NCBI GenBank assembly: GCA_036826635.1
Contig: DAISVY010000005.1
Coordinates: 124,001 to 188,000 of the forward strand
DNA: 64,000 bases
Source of the DNA: DAISVY01 sp036826635
GTDB taxonomy: Bacteria > Zixibacteria > MSB-5A5 > GN15 > FEB-12
Direction of reading: 5' to 3'
Positions within the stretch are counted from its first letter, which is position 1; every line of letters starts with the position of its first letter. Below are positions 8,877 to 18,333 of the stretch, piece after piece. Position numbers and translations under genes: made by a program. The notes under the pieces were generated by a model. The model had not been told where the DNA came from and did not search any database. It was given only the letters and a program-made list of their open reading frames with translations.

Positions 8877-10058
8877 TTGGGTATCCTTGAGATTGTTATC
8901 GCCGTATTTCTGGCCGCGCTTACCGTGGCCGTGGGATACCTGTACCTTCTGGCGGCGGTGGGGATTCTCCTTCGAAAGCGCTATCCCGAACTTAAAGCTC
9001 CCGGGCGTTTCCTGGTGCTGGTGCCGGCTCACAATGAGGAAAACGGAATCGCTCCGACGGTGCGGAGCCTTCGGCAGATGGAACATGCCGGGCAGGCGCG
9101 AATCGTGGTCATTGCCGACAATTGTACCGACCGTACGGCCGAAATCGCTAAAGAAAACGGGGCCGAGGTACTGGAACGGACGGACGAGGAACATCGGGGC
9201 AAAGGTTACGCTCTGGAATGGGCCCTGGCCGGGTTCGATCTCAATGAGTTCGACGCGGTGGCGATAGTAGACGCCGACACGCTGGTGGATGCGGATATGC
9301 TCGAAACGATGAGCCGGTCATTCGCCGCCGGGGCCGGGGCGGTGCAGTGCAATTATCTTCTGACCGCTTCCGGGAGCCGGATGGCTTACCTGTTGCAGAT
9401 GGCCAACGCGGCCGAAAACATTTTCTTTTACAAGGCCCGCGCCGTCTGTCGCCTGCCGGTGTTGCTGCGCGGTACGGGTATGGCGGTGCGCTCGGCGGTA
9501 TTGCAGCAATGGCCGATGGATTCGCATTCCATTACCGAAGATGTCGATTACGCCGTCAAACTGCTCACGGCCGGTGTCAGAATAGACTATGCAATCGACA
9601 GCGCCGTGCGTTCACCGGCCACGACGTCGTACGGGCAGGCGGAGTCGCAGCGGACACGATGGGCGGCGGGGACATTTTCGCTTATCAGAGACAAAGCGCT
9701 GCCGCTTATCGGGAAGGGTATTCGTCGCGGTCGGCCGGATTTGGTAGAACTGGCTTTTTCCCTGATGTTGCTGAGTCGTCCCACGCTGATATATCTGACG
9801 CTGATACCGCTGGTGTTGTCGCTTTTTCTTGCGGGTGGTGATCGTCTTTTCGCCCTGGGCTGGTCGGCGGTGTTGATCTTGCTTTTGGTTATTTATCTGG
9901 TGGCCGGGATATTTTTCGTTAAGGAAAAAGCCGCCACGCTGGTGGCTCTGGTTCATGCGCCGTTCTATATTCTGTGGCTGATGTGGGTACAGGTGAAAGC
10001 CCTCTTCAAGCGCAGGGAACTCGGTTGGGAACGAACCGACAGGGAGTCCGATGGCTGA
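8877..10058 (+). CDS. Membrane-bound family 2 glycosyltransferase
   Basis: This 393-residue protein has one N-terminal membrane helix, a GT2 domain (LVLVPAHNEENG, ADNCTDRTAEIA, metal-binding DADT) and the AESQRTRWAAG motif. That last motif corresponds to the QxxRW signature of processive enzymes such as hyaluronan and cellulose synthases. Three further helices follow at the C-terminus. It starts at TTG 8877, 13 bp after the previous stop; no strong ribosome site is visible. It probably adds sugars at the cytosolic membrane face, possibly processively, for the exopolysaccharide. It overlaps the next gene by 8 bp. Confidence 0.85.
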   Translation: MGILEIVIAVFLAALTVAVGYLYLLAAVGILLRKRYPELKAPGRFLVLVPAHNEENGIAPTVRSLRQMEHAGQARIVVIADNCTDRTAEIAKENGAEVLERTDEEHRGKGYALEWALAGFDLNEFDAVAIVDADTLVDADMLETMSRSFAAGAGAVQCNYLLTASGSRMAYLLQMANAAENIFFYKARAVCRLPVLLRGTGMAVRSAVLQQWPMDSHSITEDVDYAVKLLTAGVRIDYAIDSAVRSPATTSYGQAESQRTRWAAGTFSLIRDKALPLIGKGIRRGRPDLVELAFSLMLLSRPTLIYLTLIPLVLSLFLAGGDRLFALGWSAVLILLLVIYLVAGIFFVKEKAATLVALVHAPFYILWLMWVQVKALFKRRELGWERTDRESDG

Positions 10059-11163
10059 TTTGAACATCCTGCATCTTCGTGCCTCCAATTTCTACGGCGG
10101 GCCGGAACGACAATTGCACTTTCATGCTCGTGAAGCCGGAGGTACGGCGTATCACGTAACGATAGCCTCGTTTACCGAGAGCGGCGCAACGCCGGAGTTC
10201 ATTCGGGTAATCGCCGACGACAATCTGCCGGTTCACGTGTTTCGCGTATCTTCGGCCTACGATACTCGCGCTCTGAGTGACATACGACAATACCTCAAAG
10301 ATAACCGCGTCGACATTCTTTGTACCCATGACTATCGTTCGGTGGTGCTGGCGGCACTGGTGGTGAGGCGCATGCGTACCCGCTGGCTGGCCTTCTCGCG
10401 AGGCTACACCCGGGATAATCTCAAGGTCCGGTTTTATCATACTCTCGACAAGTTCTTCATTCGTCAGGCCAATCATATCGTGGCCGTGTCCGAGGGTCAG
10501 AAAAAGCGTTTGAAACGTCTGGCGGTGCGTGAGCGACAGATAACGGTTGTCCCCAACGCGATCGATCCCGACAGCTTTTCTTCGGTGGTACCGGTGGACC
10601 TTCGCACCCGGTTTGACTTCGATCCCGACAGCCTCGTGGTGATTGCGGGCGGGCGTTTTTCCCGCGAAAAAGGGCAAAGCGTGCTGGTCCGGGCGGCGGT
10701 CAGGGCAAGGGCGAATAATCCGCGGTTGCGGTTTGTCCTTTTTGGCGACGGTCCCGATCTGGGGAGAATCCGCGCCGAGGTGAAACGCGAAGGGCATGAA
10801 AAAGAGATTGTCTGTCCCGGTTTCGAAAAGAATCTTCTCGGTTGTCTCAAAGGGGCCGATCTGCTTGTGAATCCGTCTTTGTCGGAAGGTTTGCCGAACA
10901 TTGTTCTGGAAGCCATGGCCCTGAAGACGCCGGTGGTGGCTACGGCCGTGGGCGGGGTGCCGGAACTGGTGCGGGACGATGTTACCGGCTTTTTGGTTCC
11001 GGCCGCCGATCCCGACGCTCTTGCCGAGGCTGTCGTCAGGGCTGCGGTCACGGATGAACGCGAAAGAATAACGGCGGCCGCGCTGGATCATATCAAAAGA
11101 GAGTATTCATTTGCGGGGCAGTTTCGTAAACTCGCGGCGCTTTATGACCGAATAGGCTCATAG
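10051..11163 (+). CDS. Family 4 glycosyltransferase
   Basis: This 370-residue GT-B enzyme has an N-terminal acceptor domain beginning LNILHLRASNFYGGPERQL and a C-terminal Rossmann domain with AGGRFSREKGQ. The retaining-GT4 EX7E region is SEGLPNIVLEAMALKTPVVATAVGG. It would transfer a sugar from a nucleotide donor to the growing lipid-linked oligosaccharide. The ATG overlaps the stop of the preceding GT2 (ATGGCTGA arrangement), and a second GT4 begins 8 bp after its stop, so these are translationally linked. The donor is not deducible. Confidence 0.88.
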   Translation: MADLNILHLRASNFYGGPERQLHFHAREAGGTAYHVTIASFTESGATPEFIRVIADDNLPVHVFRVSSAYDTRALSDIRQYLKDNRVDILCTHDYRSVVLAALVVRRMRTRWLAFSRGYTRDNLKVRFYHTLDKFFIRQANHIVAVSEGQKKRLKRLAVRERQITVVPNAIDPDSFSSVVPVDLRTRFDFDPDSLVVIAGGRFSREKGQSVLVRAAVRARANNPRLRFVLFGDGPDLGRIRAEVKREGHEKEIVCPGFEKNLLGCLKGADLLVNPSLSEGLPNIVLEAMALKTPVVATAVGGVPELVRDDVTGFLVPAADPDALAEAVVRAAVTDERERITAAALDHIKREYSFAGQFRKLAALYDRIGS

Positions 11164-11171
11164 ACGGAGCC

Positions 11172-12305
11172 ATGATAAAGATAGCCTACATAATCGATAC
11201 TATCGCCACCCCGGGAGCGGGAACCGAACAACAATTGCTGATGCTTCTCCGCGGTCTGGATCGAAATCGGTTCGAGCCTACCCTGATCTGTCTTCGCAAC
11301 TCCGAGTGGCTCTCGAAACAATCGTTTCCGTTTGAGGTAATCGTGCTGGGTCTGGGCCGGCTGCTCGGGCCATCGTTCCTGAGCGGGCTAATCAGGTTCC
11401 GCCGTCTGCATCGACAGCGCCGGTTCGATATCGTGCAGACGTTTTTTCTGGACGCTAATCTCTTCGGGACAATCGCCGCCAGAGTGACCGGGATTCGAAA
11501 GGTAATTTCCAGCCGTCGCAATATCGGCTATTGGCATACCGGTTTTTATCGCATGTTGTTGCGCTGTCTCAGGCGCTGGACGCCTTACTATTTGGCCAAC
11601 TCTAAAGCGGTCGTGGAGGTGTCGGCGGAAGCCGAGAAGGTGCCGGCCGAGCGCGTGACAGTTATCTATAACGGTCTTGATCTGACCCGGTTCGACAAAC
11701 GTGATGAGAGTATTCGCCGCGAGCAGCGCCGGGCCTGGGGGGTGGCGGAAGACGAGATACTGATTGGGGCGGTGGCCAATCTTCGTCCGGTCAAGAACAT
11801 CACTTCGTTTATCGACGCCGCGGCGGTCCTGACTCGTGATTCTGCCCGTCTGAAGTTCGTCGTTGTGGGTGAAGGGCCTCTTCGGGAAACGCTTCAGCAA
11901 AAGATAGATACGGCCGGACTGGCCGACCGGTTTGTTCTGGCCGGGTCGCATATCGATATCGTTCCTCCGCTGGTGGCTTTTGATATGGCTGTCCTCTGCT
12001 CGCGCTCGGAGAGTTTCTCCAATTCGCTGGTGGAGTACATGGCGGCCGGTCTGCCCGTGGTTGCCTCGGCGGTCGGCGGCAACGGCGAAGCGATACGGCA
12101 CGGCGAGAACGGGCGGCTTTACGCTGTCGATGATCCCGACGGACTGGTCCGGGAGTTGAAAGCGCTGCTGGATGATCCGGAAAGAGCCCGGCAATTCGGG
12201 GCCGCGGCAAAGGAACGGGCTTTTCTTCTCTACAGTAAAGAAGCTTGTCTCAGGCAACACGAGGAGTATTATCTTAACCGGGTGATGGGTGGAGTGACCG
12301 AATGA
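11172..12305 (+). CDS. Family 4 glycosyltransferase
   Basis: This 377-residue retaining GT4 opens with IAYIIDTIATPGAGTEQQL, the acceptor-side glycine-rich loop. It has VANLRPVKNI before the donor domain and the EX7E motif SESFSNSLVEYMAAGLPVVASAVGG. It is the second consecutive GT4 and acts in the cytosol on the same glycan. Its last bases overlap the start of the downstream acyltransferase (ATGA), which suggests that the sugar it adds, or the next one, is acylated. Confidence 0.88.
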   Translation: MIKIAYIIDTIATPGAGTEQQLLMLLRGLDRNRFEPTLICLRNSEWLSKQSFPFEVIVLGLGRLLGPSFLSGLIRFRRLHRQRRFDIVQTFFLDANLFGTIAARVTGIRKVISSRRNIGYWHTGFYRMLLRCLRRWTPYYLANSKAVVEVSAEAEKVPAERVTVIYNGLDLTRFDKRDESIRREQRRAWGVAEDEILIGAVANLRPVKNITSFIDAAAVLTRDSARLKFVVVGEGPLRETLQQKIDTAGLADRFVLAGSHIDIVPPLVAFDMAVLCSRSESFSNSLVEYMAAGLPVVASAVGGNGEAIRHGENGRLYAVDDPDGLVRELKALLDDPERARQFGAAAKERAFLLYSKEACLRQHEEYYLNRVMGGVTE

Positions 12306-12886
12306 GAAAAGCGCTCAAGATGTTGGTGGTAGGCGTCTTTTATGTTCTGGCGCTGCCCTTCGGACTGTCGGCCCGGTGGCTTTATGCGGCCGTCAAAAGC
12401 CACGTACTCTTTGAGATGTTCGGTCAAATGTTTTCGCTCTGTCCCGGGTTGCCCGGCTGTTACGCGAGAACCTGTTACTATCACCAGACGTTGAAGGAAT
12501 CGCACCTCGACGTTGATTATCTTTTCGGTTCTTATGTTAGCAAGATGGAAACGACTATCGGCCATGGCGCCGTGATTGCCGTTTACACGTCGATAGGTTA
12601 CGCCGAGATCGGGGCCGGGGCGGCCATCGGCAACAACGTTTCGGTGCTTTCGGGACGACACCATCATAATTTTGGTAACCCCGACCAACCTATCTTCGCC
12701 GGTCCCGAGGTGTTTTCGAAAGTAACGATAGGCGAGAACACGTTCGTAGGCGAACGCAGCGTGGTCATGGCCAATATCGGCCGCGGCTGTATTGTCGGGG
12801 CAGGTTCGATTGTGGTCAAGGATATACCGGACTACGTGGTTGCCATAGGCAATCCGGCCAAAGTCATCAAGAAGCGCAAATCCTGA
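12302..12886 (+). CDS. Hexapeptide-repeat (LbH) acyltransferase
   Basis: This 194-residue protein begins with a hydrophobic segment (MLVVGVFYVLALPFGLSARW) that could anchor it to the membrane. The hexapeptide region has GHGAVIAVYTSIGYAEIGAGAAIGNNVSVLSG, the catalytic-type histidine in RHHHNFGNPD, and GENTFVGERSVVMANIGRG. The C-terminal IGNPAKVIKKRK is typical of sugar O-acetyltransferases. It is the last gene of the rightward block 2294-12886 and ends 9 bp from the convergent gene at 12896. Confidence 0.82.
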   Translation: MRKALKMLVVGVFYVLALPFGLSARWLYAAVKSHVLFEMFGQMFSLCPGLPGCYARTCYYHQTLKESHLDVDYLFGSYVSKMETTIGHGAVIAVYTSIGYAEIGAGAAIGNNVSVLSGRHHHNFGNPDQPIFAGPEVFSKVTIGENTFVGERSVVMANIGRGCIVGAGSIVVKDIPDYVVAIGNPAKVIKKRKS

Positions 12887-12895
12887 ACGCCGGAA

Positions 12896-13597
12896 TCAGG
12901 CGGCGGTTTTGGTTCTGCTCAGCCGGAAGACGTCTCCCGGTCGAAGGGCACCATGCCAGGCGAAAGCAAACATCCCGACAGCCAGAAGCAATTCGCGGAC
13001 CTCGGTGGCGGCGTCCCCGGGCAGGATGTGGTAATAGTATTTACCGTAACAGTAGCTGAAGATGAAAAAGCACATGTAGGCTATGGGCATTACCGGGAAA
13101 GCGAGTGTCTGAATCAACCGGCGCCCTTTTTCCCACAGCACGAACAATGGCAGCAATACGCCCGTGATAAGCATCATGAGTGACAACATCCGGTACTTGA
13201 CCGATTGCAGGCTTTCGAGATTGTGCAGGTTGAATTCTTTCTGAGCGTTGACTGAGGCCAGTCCGTCGGGGGTACTGAAACCGAACAGGCGTTGTCCCCA
13301 GCTTATTTCCTCGCCCATGAACACGAACATCAGAAGCGCCCAGGCCAGCACGAACAGATAGCGCCACCAGACTTTTTTCTCTCTGAGAAAACGGCTTCGG
13401 CACATGATCACGACAAAGCCCAGACTCGATAACCCGAACAACAGTGCGGTCAGATTTTCGATTGGTCCGTCTTCCAGTGACCACTTGAGCAACGACTGCG
13501 GGTCGCATTCCGCCCAGATGATATAGGCGGCCGTCAGGACCACGGCTACAAGTGAACCGAAAATAAACTGTCTGAGATTGAATGTACCTGTGAACAT
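12896..13597 (-). CDS. Uncharacterised polytopic membrane protein
   Basis: 233 residues with about six to seven hydrophobic helices. A GEEISWGQRLFGF motif lies in the loop after the third helix, followed by NAQKEFNLHNLESLQ. I recognise the EEISWGQ motif from uncharacterised bacterial membrane proteins but know no function. The ATG at 13597 is preceded by AAGGGA and starts the membrane-compatible sequence; longer in-frame extensions are low in hydrophobicity and look non-coding. It is oriented against the surrounding polysaccharide genes. Confidence 0.65.
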   Translation of the reverse strand: MFTGTFNLRQFIFGSLVAVVLTAAYIIWAECDPQSLLKWSLEDGPIENLTALLFGLSSLGFVVIMCRSRFLREKKVWWRYLFVLAWALLMFVFMGEEISWGQRLFGFSTPDGLASVNAQKEFNLHNLESLQSVKYRMLSLMMLITGVLLPLFVLWEKGRRLIQTLAFPVMPIAYMCFFIFSYCYGKYYYHILPGDAATEVRELLLAVGMFAFAWHGALRPGDVFRLSRTKTAA

Positions 13598-14055
13598 ATT
13601 CCCTTGCCTGTCTGCGTGGTGGACCCCTGTCTTGTCGTTCCATAAAGGCGCACTGTCGCCTTGAGAAGACAGAGGAAATATACGCCGGGCAGCAAAAGGG
13701 GACAATAGAAAACCTGATTTACTGTTCAATGACTGCACAGGTGAGCAATCCGGCCACTGCCGTAAGGCCTTGTCCGATATCGGATGAGCTCCGGAGTGTT
13801 CTTGCGGCCAACAGACAAAACACGGGAGCTGTTTCGCTCTTCCGGCGCGCACAGAGTAACATTATGTATTGCAATGGATTATAAGGGTAAGGCGGGGGCT
13901 GCCGGTGGGCATCGTAGTTGCCTTAACAACGCCGCGGCGAGAGTTTTTGTTTACAGTCGGCTTGTACCTTTTTACCCTTGAATTCAGGGAATGAACGTCG
14001 TACTTACCTGTATTCGATTGTACAACCAAGGGGCCGTGACGGGAAAGGTCAGCAA
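13598..14055. other. 458-bp intergenic region between divergent genes
   Basis: It separates the membrane protein (minus) from the deacetylase-like gene (plus). It should contain promoters for both, but I see no pair of boxes close to consensus. An in-frame TTG at 13978 could extend the plus-strand gene by 26 residues, but that extension is polar and unlike a signal anchor. No RNA gene is recognised. Confidence 0.4.
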
Positions 14056-15246
14056 GTGAAAAGCAGAACTCTGATTAAAAGCATTATTCTTGTAATTGTT
14101 CTGGTAGCGATAGTGGGAGTGGGCCTGGTGGTGTATCGGCTCAACAAAATCAATGCCTTCATCTGGCTGGGCGATTATACTTTCGATTGTCCCACCTTCG
14201 GGGGGTATGACGGCCTGGTGGATATTATCTTTGTCGTTCCGGATCACTGGGAACCGGGCAGCAAGCGTGATATTCTCTATACCTGGATGACGCGCTACCG
14301 CGAACTGGCCGATAAACATGTCGATGCCGACGGGGTCAGGCTGCAACATGACTGGTATTATCCTCTCGATCAGTTCGACGGGGTCGAGGTGGAGAGTCTG
14401 GCCGTTTTGTGCGCCGAGGGATACGGGGATGTCGGGGTTCAATTGCATCACCGCGACGATACTTCGGAGTCGTTGCGCAGGAAATTTACCGACGGTCTGG
14501 ATTCGCTTCAGGCTCACGGGGCTTTGATATCGCCGGACGGCAAGATGCGTTTTTCTTTTGTCCACGGCAACTGGGCGCTGGATAACTCACGGCACGATGG
14601 CGGACGGAATTATTGCGGCGTCAACGACGAGATCAGCATTTTGCTGGACCTGGGCTGCTATGCCGATGTGACTTTCCCTTCGCTGAATCAAACCTCGCAG
14701 CCGTCGATGGTTGACAAGATATTCTATGTCAGGGATGATCCCGAGAAGCCGAAATCACACGATCGGGGGATACGCAGCTCGGTTGGGTTGACCACCACGC
14801 CGGATCAGCTTATGCTTTTCCAGGGGCCGTTGATGATCGACTGGGCGGACTGGCGATTCAAAACGCACCCGACGATAGAAGATGGCTGTATGTACTGGGA
14901 AATTCCGACCAGTTTCCATCGTTTCAAGATCTGGTTGAAGGCCAATATCCATGTGGCCGGGCGGCCCAACTGGATTTTTGTCCGTCCTTTTACACATGGC
15001 GCCGACTTCGAACGGGGAGGATACGAGAATATTCTGGGTGAACGGATTGACAGTATGTTGACGCAGATAGAAGCGGGCTACAATGACGGCGTAAATTACC
15101 GATTACATTATATGACTGTCCGGGAGGCGTACAACGTGGTTAAAGCCGCCGAAGCCGGGCATGACGGGAATCCAAATGAATATCGGGATTTCGTGATACC
15201 GCCGTATCGGTACGAAATTCCGCAGGAGGCAAAGGAGGCGTTATGA
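14056..15246 (+). CDS. Membrane-anchored polysaccharide-deacetylase-like protein
   Basis: 396 residues from GTG 14056, chosen because the N-terminal anchor KSRTLIKSIILVIVLVAIVG starts there and AAAGGT lies upstream. The periplasmic part has VDIIFVVPDHWEPG, then HDWYYPLD and a VQLHHRDDTSESL segment. This order of Asp/His pairs recalls the (beta/alpha)7 deacetylase fold, although the canonical NodB HxxxH is not obvious. It ends 4 bp inside the next gene (ATGA), so the two exported proteins are probably made together and may process or bind the polysaccharide. The family assignment is tentative. Confidence 0.5.
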   Translation: MKSRTLIKSIILVIVLVAIVGVGLVVYRLNKINAFIWLGDYTFDCPTFGGYDGLVDIIFVVPDHWEPGSKRDILYTWMTRYRELADKHVDADGVRLQHDWYYPLDQFDGVEVESLAVLCAEGYGDVGVQLHHRDDTSESLRRKFTDGLDSLQAHGALISPDGKMRFSFVHGNWALDNSRHDGGRNYCGVNDEISILLDLGCYADVTFPSLNQTSQPSMVDKIFYVRDDPEKPKSHDRGIRSSVGLTTTPDQLMLFQGPLMIDWADWRFKTHPTIEDGCMYWEIPTSFHRFKIWLKANIHVAGRPNWIFVRPFTHGADFERGGYENILGERIDSMLTQIEAGYNDGVNYRLHYMTVREAYNVVKAAEAGHDGNPNEYRDFVIPPYRYEIPQEAKEAL

Positions 15247-18011
15247 ATAAACGTCAATCGCGGCATCCGACCGTGTATGGGGGCAGTCTGATCGGGACTG
15301 TCATCCTCCTGGTATTTCTGTTTGGGCTGGTCTCTTCGGTTCAGGCCGGACGGCACGTGGTATCGTCTTTGCCCTATACCTTCACTTCCAGCGACCATAC
15401 CGGCGACGCTGTAGATACGATTGTACTGGGCAGTTCCAAAATATCCACGTCCGGCAACGGGCTGTTGTTGCAGGCCGAGTGGGGAGACCCGCTGCATGAC
15501 GTGCTGGTGGATCTGGGCGATGATACCATTTCCTTCGGTGAAGGAGGCAATGACGGCGCCTATGGTTTGCGTATTACCGGTACCAGTTCATATTATCCGC
15601 ACGATATCGAAGTGCGCGGTGGTTATATCCTGCACAATCCGCCGGATACGACGGTTGACGGGGTGACGTCGCTGTCGCTTTCCGGCTATCGTCTGCTTAT
15701 CAAGGACGTTACGGCCACGGTCAAAGGATACAACGGCACGGTTGTTCTCGGCACCGGTCGATACTGCTATGAGAGCGTGATCGACGGCGGTCGTTTCCGC
15801 AGTTACGTAACCGGTTTCGACAGCCGCTGCAATTACGACGCATGCGTTATCAAGCTGTACAACCTGTATCAGGAAGCCATCGACGAAGACGGTGCGGAAT
15901 ATCACTGGAAAGTGCGCCATGCCGTGGTCGAAAACGGACCACACGTGGGTATTTTCCTGGCCGGTCGTGAAGGCGGCGATCATTACGCTATCGGCGAGAT
16001 CTATGCCTGTTCCATCTCCACCGATGCCAGGAACGACTTTTATGATTCCTATCAGGGGACATGTTTGTCATGCACCAACCCTTACGGTATTTCCTGTCGT
16101 CACGTGGATGCCGGTACGGTGATTCGCAAGAACACCATCAAGAGCGGCACGCAATTCGGCGGAAATCGCGGCATTCTCTTCGAGTACGGTCGCGGCTCGG
16201 AGTCCAACCCGATCATAGTCGATTCCAACTACGTCTATGTGCATGAGGGTCCCAATGTCGAGTATGGTGACCGCCTGCCGGTGCACGGGCTGCGCATCCG
16301 CTATGCTCCGCAGCATTTCAGAGTGTATGACAATGTGTTTATCTCGGTGGCCGATAACAGCGAGAGTACGACTCATACCGGTCCCGGGGCTGTTTCCGCG
16401 CGTTTGTCACTGAATCAACCGACGGCCGATATCCGCCTGAGCAACAACCGGATAGAGTCGCAGGCCCTTAGCTCCTCCGGGGTCGACTGCTGGGCGATGG
16501 ATTTCGACGGGGTGGATTATGATTCTATGATTTTCCTTAACAACAATCGGATCAGCAGTTCCGGGTACATATACAAGTTCGGTGATATCGGTACGCAGGA
16601 TATAGGTCCGACCGGTATCATGATCGAGGGCGATACGGTGGAGTTTCTGAGTCCCACCGTCAGTCCGGCCACTTATTATCTCGGGCACCTTTCCAACGAC
16701 TGGAATTGCAGCCGTAACTATGCCTGTGACGTGGTTTATGAGGGCGGGACGAGTTACGATGATATCCACTTTGCCAACGACGGAACGCTGGATATCAAGA
16801 TACAAAAGACGCTCTCGGTATACGTGCGTGATACCATAGGTCAGGCCATTCCCGGGGCGTCGGTAGCTGTCAGGAATCACTACGGCCAGACGGTGATCTC
16901 GGGTATGACCGGGACAACCGGCAGTGTTTCCGGACGTGTGACCTATCTTTTCCGCTCACGGACCGCGACCGATTCGACCAACTACAATAGTTTCGATATA
17001 GTGGTCTGGAAATCAAGCGACAGTGTCGAGACTACGGTAACGGTGGACGACGAAACCGTTCCGATCAATTTGCAGTTGCTCAACACCGAGGGTACGCTGG
17101 ACACTATCCCTCCGGCTCCCACCGAGGATTTGGGGGCCTCGCCGGGGACTTACAACGGCACTATCTCGCTGGCCTGGACCGCTCCCGGTGACGACTGGAA
17201 CGTGGGTATAGCCAACGGTTACGAGGTAAGATATTCAACCGGTCTGATAACAGAAGGCAATTGGGGATCCGCCGCCGTTTACGGCGGATCCTCGGTGCCC
17301 ACGCCACTGCTGGCCGGGACACGACAGACCCTGTTGATGGGTGGTTTGACCGCCGGTGCCATTTACTATGTTGCGCTCAAATCCTGGGACCGGGCGGGTA
17401 ATATATCGGAGCTCTCGAATGTCGATTCGGCCGAGGCTACGGTGAGTATTATCTCCGATGCAAATTCCAGCGAGCCGGAGCCACTGTCGTGCACGGAAGA
17501 CTCGATTGTGAACACTACCCGTCCCGTGCTGATTGTCAGCAATGTCGGCACCGATCCGGACAATATCTACACTTTCGAGGTAGCCGATGATTCCGGCTTT
17601 ATCGCGCTGGCGGCGGCCACTTCCGCGGTGCTTCAGGAGCCCGGGATAACCACAGCCTGGCAGGTATCGCCTCGTCTGGAGCCTCATCAGAGGTATTTCT
17701 GGCGGGCTCGGGTCAACGACGGGGATTATTCCAGAGTTGTGTCGTTTTGCGTGCAGCCGGCCCCTCATGCCTATCCCAACCCGTTTTTGCCGGCCGATGT
17801 TTCTCAGGTAACGTTTGCCGAGATACCCGCCGGTTCCAATCTGGTGCTCATGACGCTGTCTGGCAATGTCGTCAAGCGCTGGGTGAATACATCCGGGGAA
17901 GACGTTTACTGGAACGGTGTCAACGAGTCGGGCAATCAGGTGGCTTCGGGGACCTATCTCTGGTTTATCGAGGAGTCGGACGCCAAGGGAAAACTGATCG
18001 TTGTCCGGTAA
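15243..18011 (+). CDS. Secreted beta-helix/fibronectin-III protein with FlgD-like C-terminal domain
   Basis: 922 residues. A signal peptide (basic N-terminus, hydrophobic stretch to about residue 35, cut near VQAG) leads to a right-handed parallel beta-helix-like region (about 60-500) rich in Asn, Gly and short strands. The middle holds an Ig-like/carboxypeptidase-regulatory segment near 520-590. A fibronectin type III domain follows near 620-720 (TISLAWTAPGDDW, YYVALKSWDRAGNIS). The C-terminal ~80 residues (AYPNPF..., NGVNESGNQVASGTYLWFIE) match the FlgD-like/T9SS type A sorting domain. Beta-helix proteins in such loci are often lyases or epimerases for the polysaccharide. Confidence 0.75.
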   Translation: MNKRQSRHPTVYGGSLIGTVILLVFLFGLVSSVQAGRHVVSSLPYTFTSSDHTGDAVDTIVLGSSKISTSGNGLLLQAEWGDPLHDVLVDLGDDTISFGEGGNDGAYGLRITGTSSYYPHDIEVRGGYILHNPPDTTVDGVTSLSLSGYRLLIKDVTATVKGYNGTVVLGTGRYCYESVIDGGRFRSYVTGFDSRCNYDACVIKLYNLYQEAIDEDGAEYHWKVRHAVVENGPHVGIFLAGREGGDHYAIGEIYACSISTDARNDFYDSYQGTCLSCTNPYGISCRHVDAGTVIRKNTIKSGTQFGGNRGILFEYGRGSESNPIIVDSNYVYVHEGPNVEYGDRLPVHGLRIRYAPQHFRVYDNVFISVADNSESTTHTGPGAVSARLSLNQPTADIRLSNNRIESQALSSSGVDCWAMDFDGVDYDSMIFLNNNRISSSGYIYKFGDIGTQDIGPTGIMIEGDTVEFLSPTVSPATYYLGHLSNDWNCSRNYACDVVYEGGTSYDDIHFANDGTLDIKIQKTLSVYVRDTIGQAIPGASVAVRNHYGQTVISGMTGTTGSVSGRVTYLFRSRTATDSTNYNSFDIVVWKSSDSVETTVTVDDETVPINLQLLNTEGTLDTIPPAPTEDLGASPGTYNGTISLAWTAPGDDWNVGIANGYEVRYSTGLITEGNWGSAAVYGGSSVPTPLLAGTRQTLLMGGLTAGAIYYVALKSWDRAGNISELSNVDSAEATVSIISDANSSEPEPLSCTEDSIVNTTRPVLIVSNVGTDPDNIYTFEVADDSGFIALAAATSAVLQEPGITTAWQVSPRLEPHQRYFWRARVNDGDYSRVVSFCVQPAPHAYPNPFLPADVSQVTFAEIPAGSNLVLMTLSGNVVKRWVNTSGEDVYWNGVNESGNQVASGTYLWFIEESDAKGKLIVVR

Positions 18012-18197
18012 TTTCAGCCGATTCCAGCCGGCTTTGACGCGATTGAAAAATCAGTAGTTTGTAAACAATCGTATTGCGGTTGAATTGATCTCCGCCCCGG
18101 GGTACCGGCGGTTTTATATGTATATCCCGGCGGCTCGATGAACCTTCGGTCAAGATAAGAAGGCCTGATCCGATAATATCACTGTAATTGTCGGTGC

Positions 18198-18222
18198 TAT
18201 CCCCGGATCGAACCGGGATTTT
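18198..18222 (+). terminator. Weak intrinsic terminator after the beta-helix gene
   Basis: An imperfect stem (ATCCCCGG paired with CCGGGAT, one bulged base, 6-nt loop) is followed by TTTT. It lies about 190 bp after the stop at 18011 and just before a promoter-like sequence. Confidence 0.4.
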
Positions 18223-18245
18223 GTAACCTGGGATCGGAATTTGTT

Positions 18246-18273
18246 TTGACAACGTCGGTCTTGCAGATAAACT
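18246..18273 (+). promoter_or_regulatory. Likely sigma-70 promoter for the NadE-like/ACP/ligase genes
   Basis: TTGACA at 18246-18251, a 16-bp spacer and TAAACT at 18268-18273. The transcript would have a ~55-nt leader before the TTG start at 18334. The 322-bp gap 18012-18333 otherwise holds only the weak terminator at 18198. Confidence 0.5.
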
Positions 18274-18333
18274 TACCGTCCACTGAGCACATGGTGCAAA
18301 GAATAGCAAAATATAAAAACAGGGGAGATTGCC

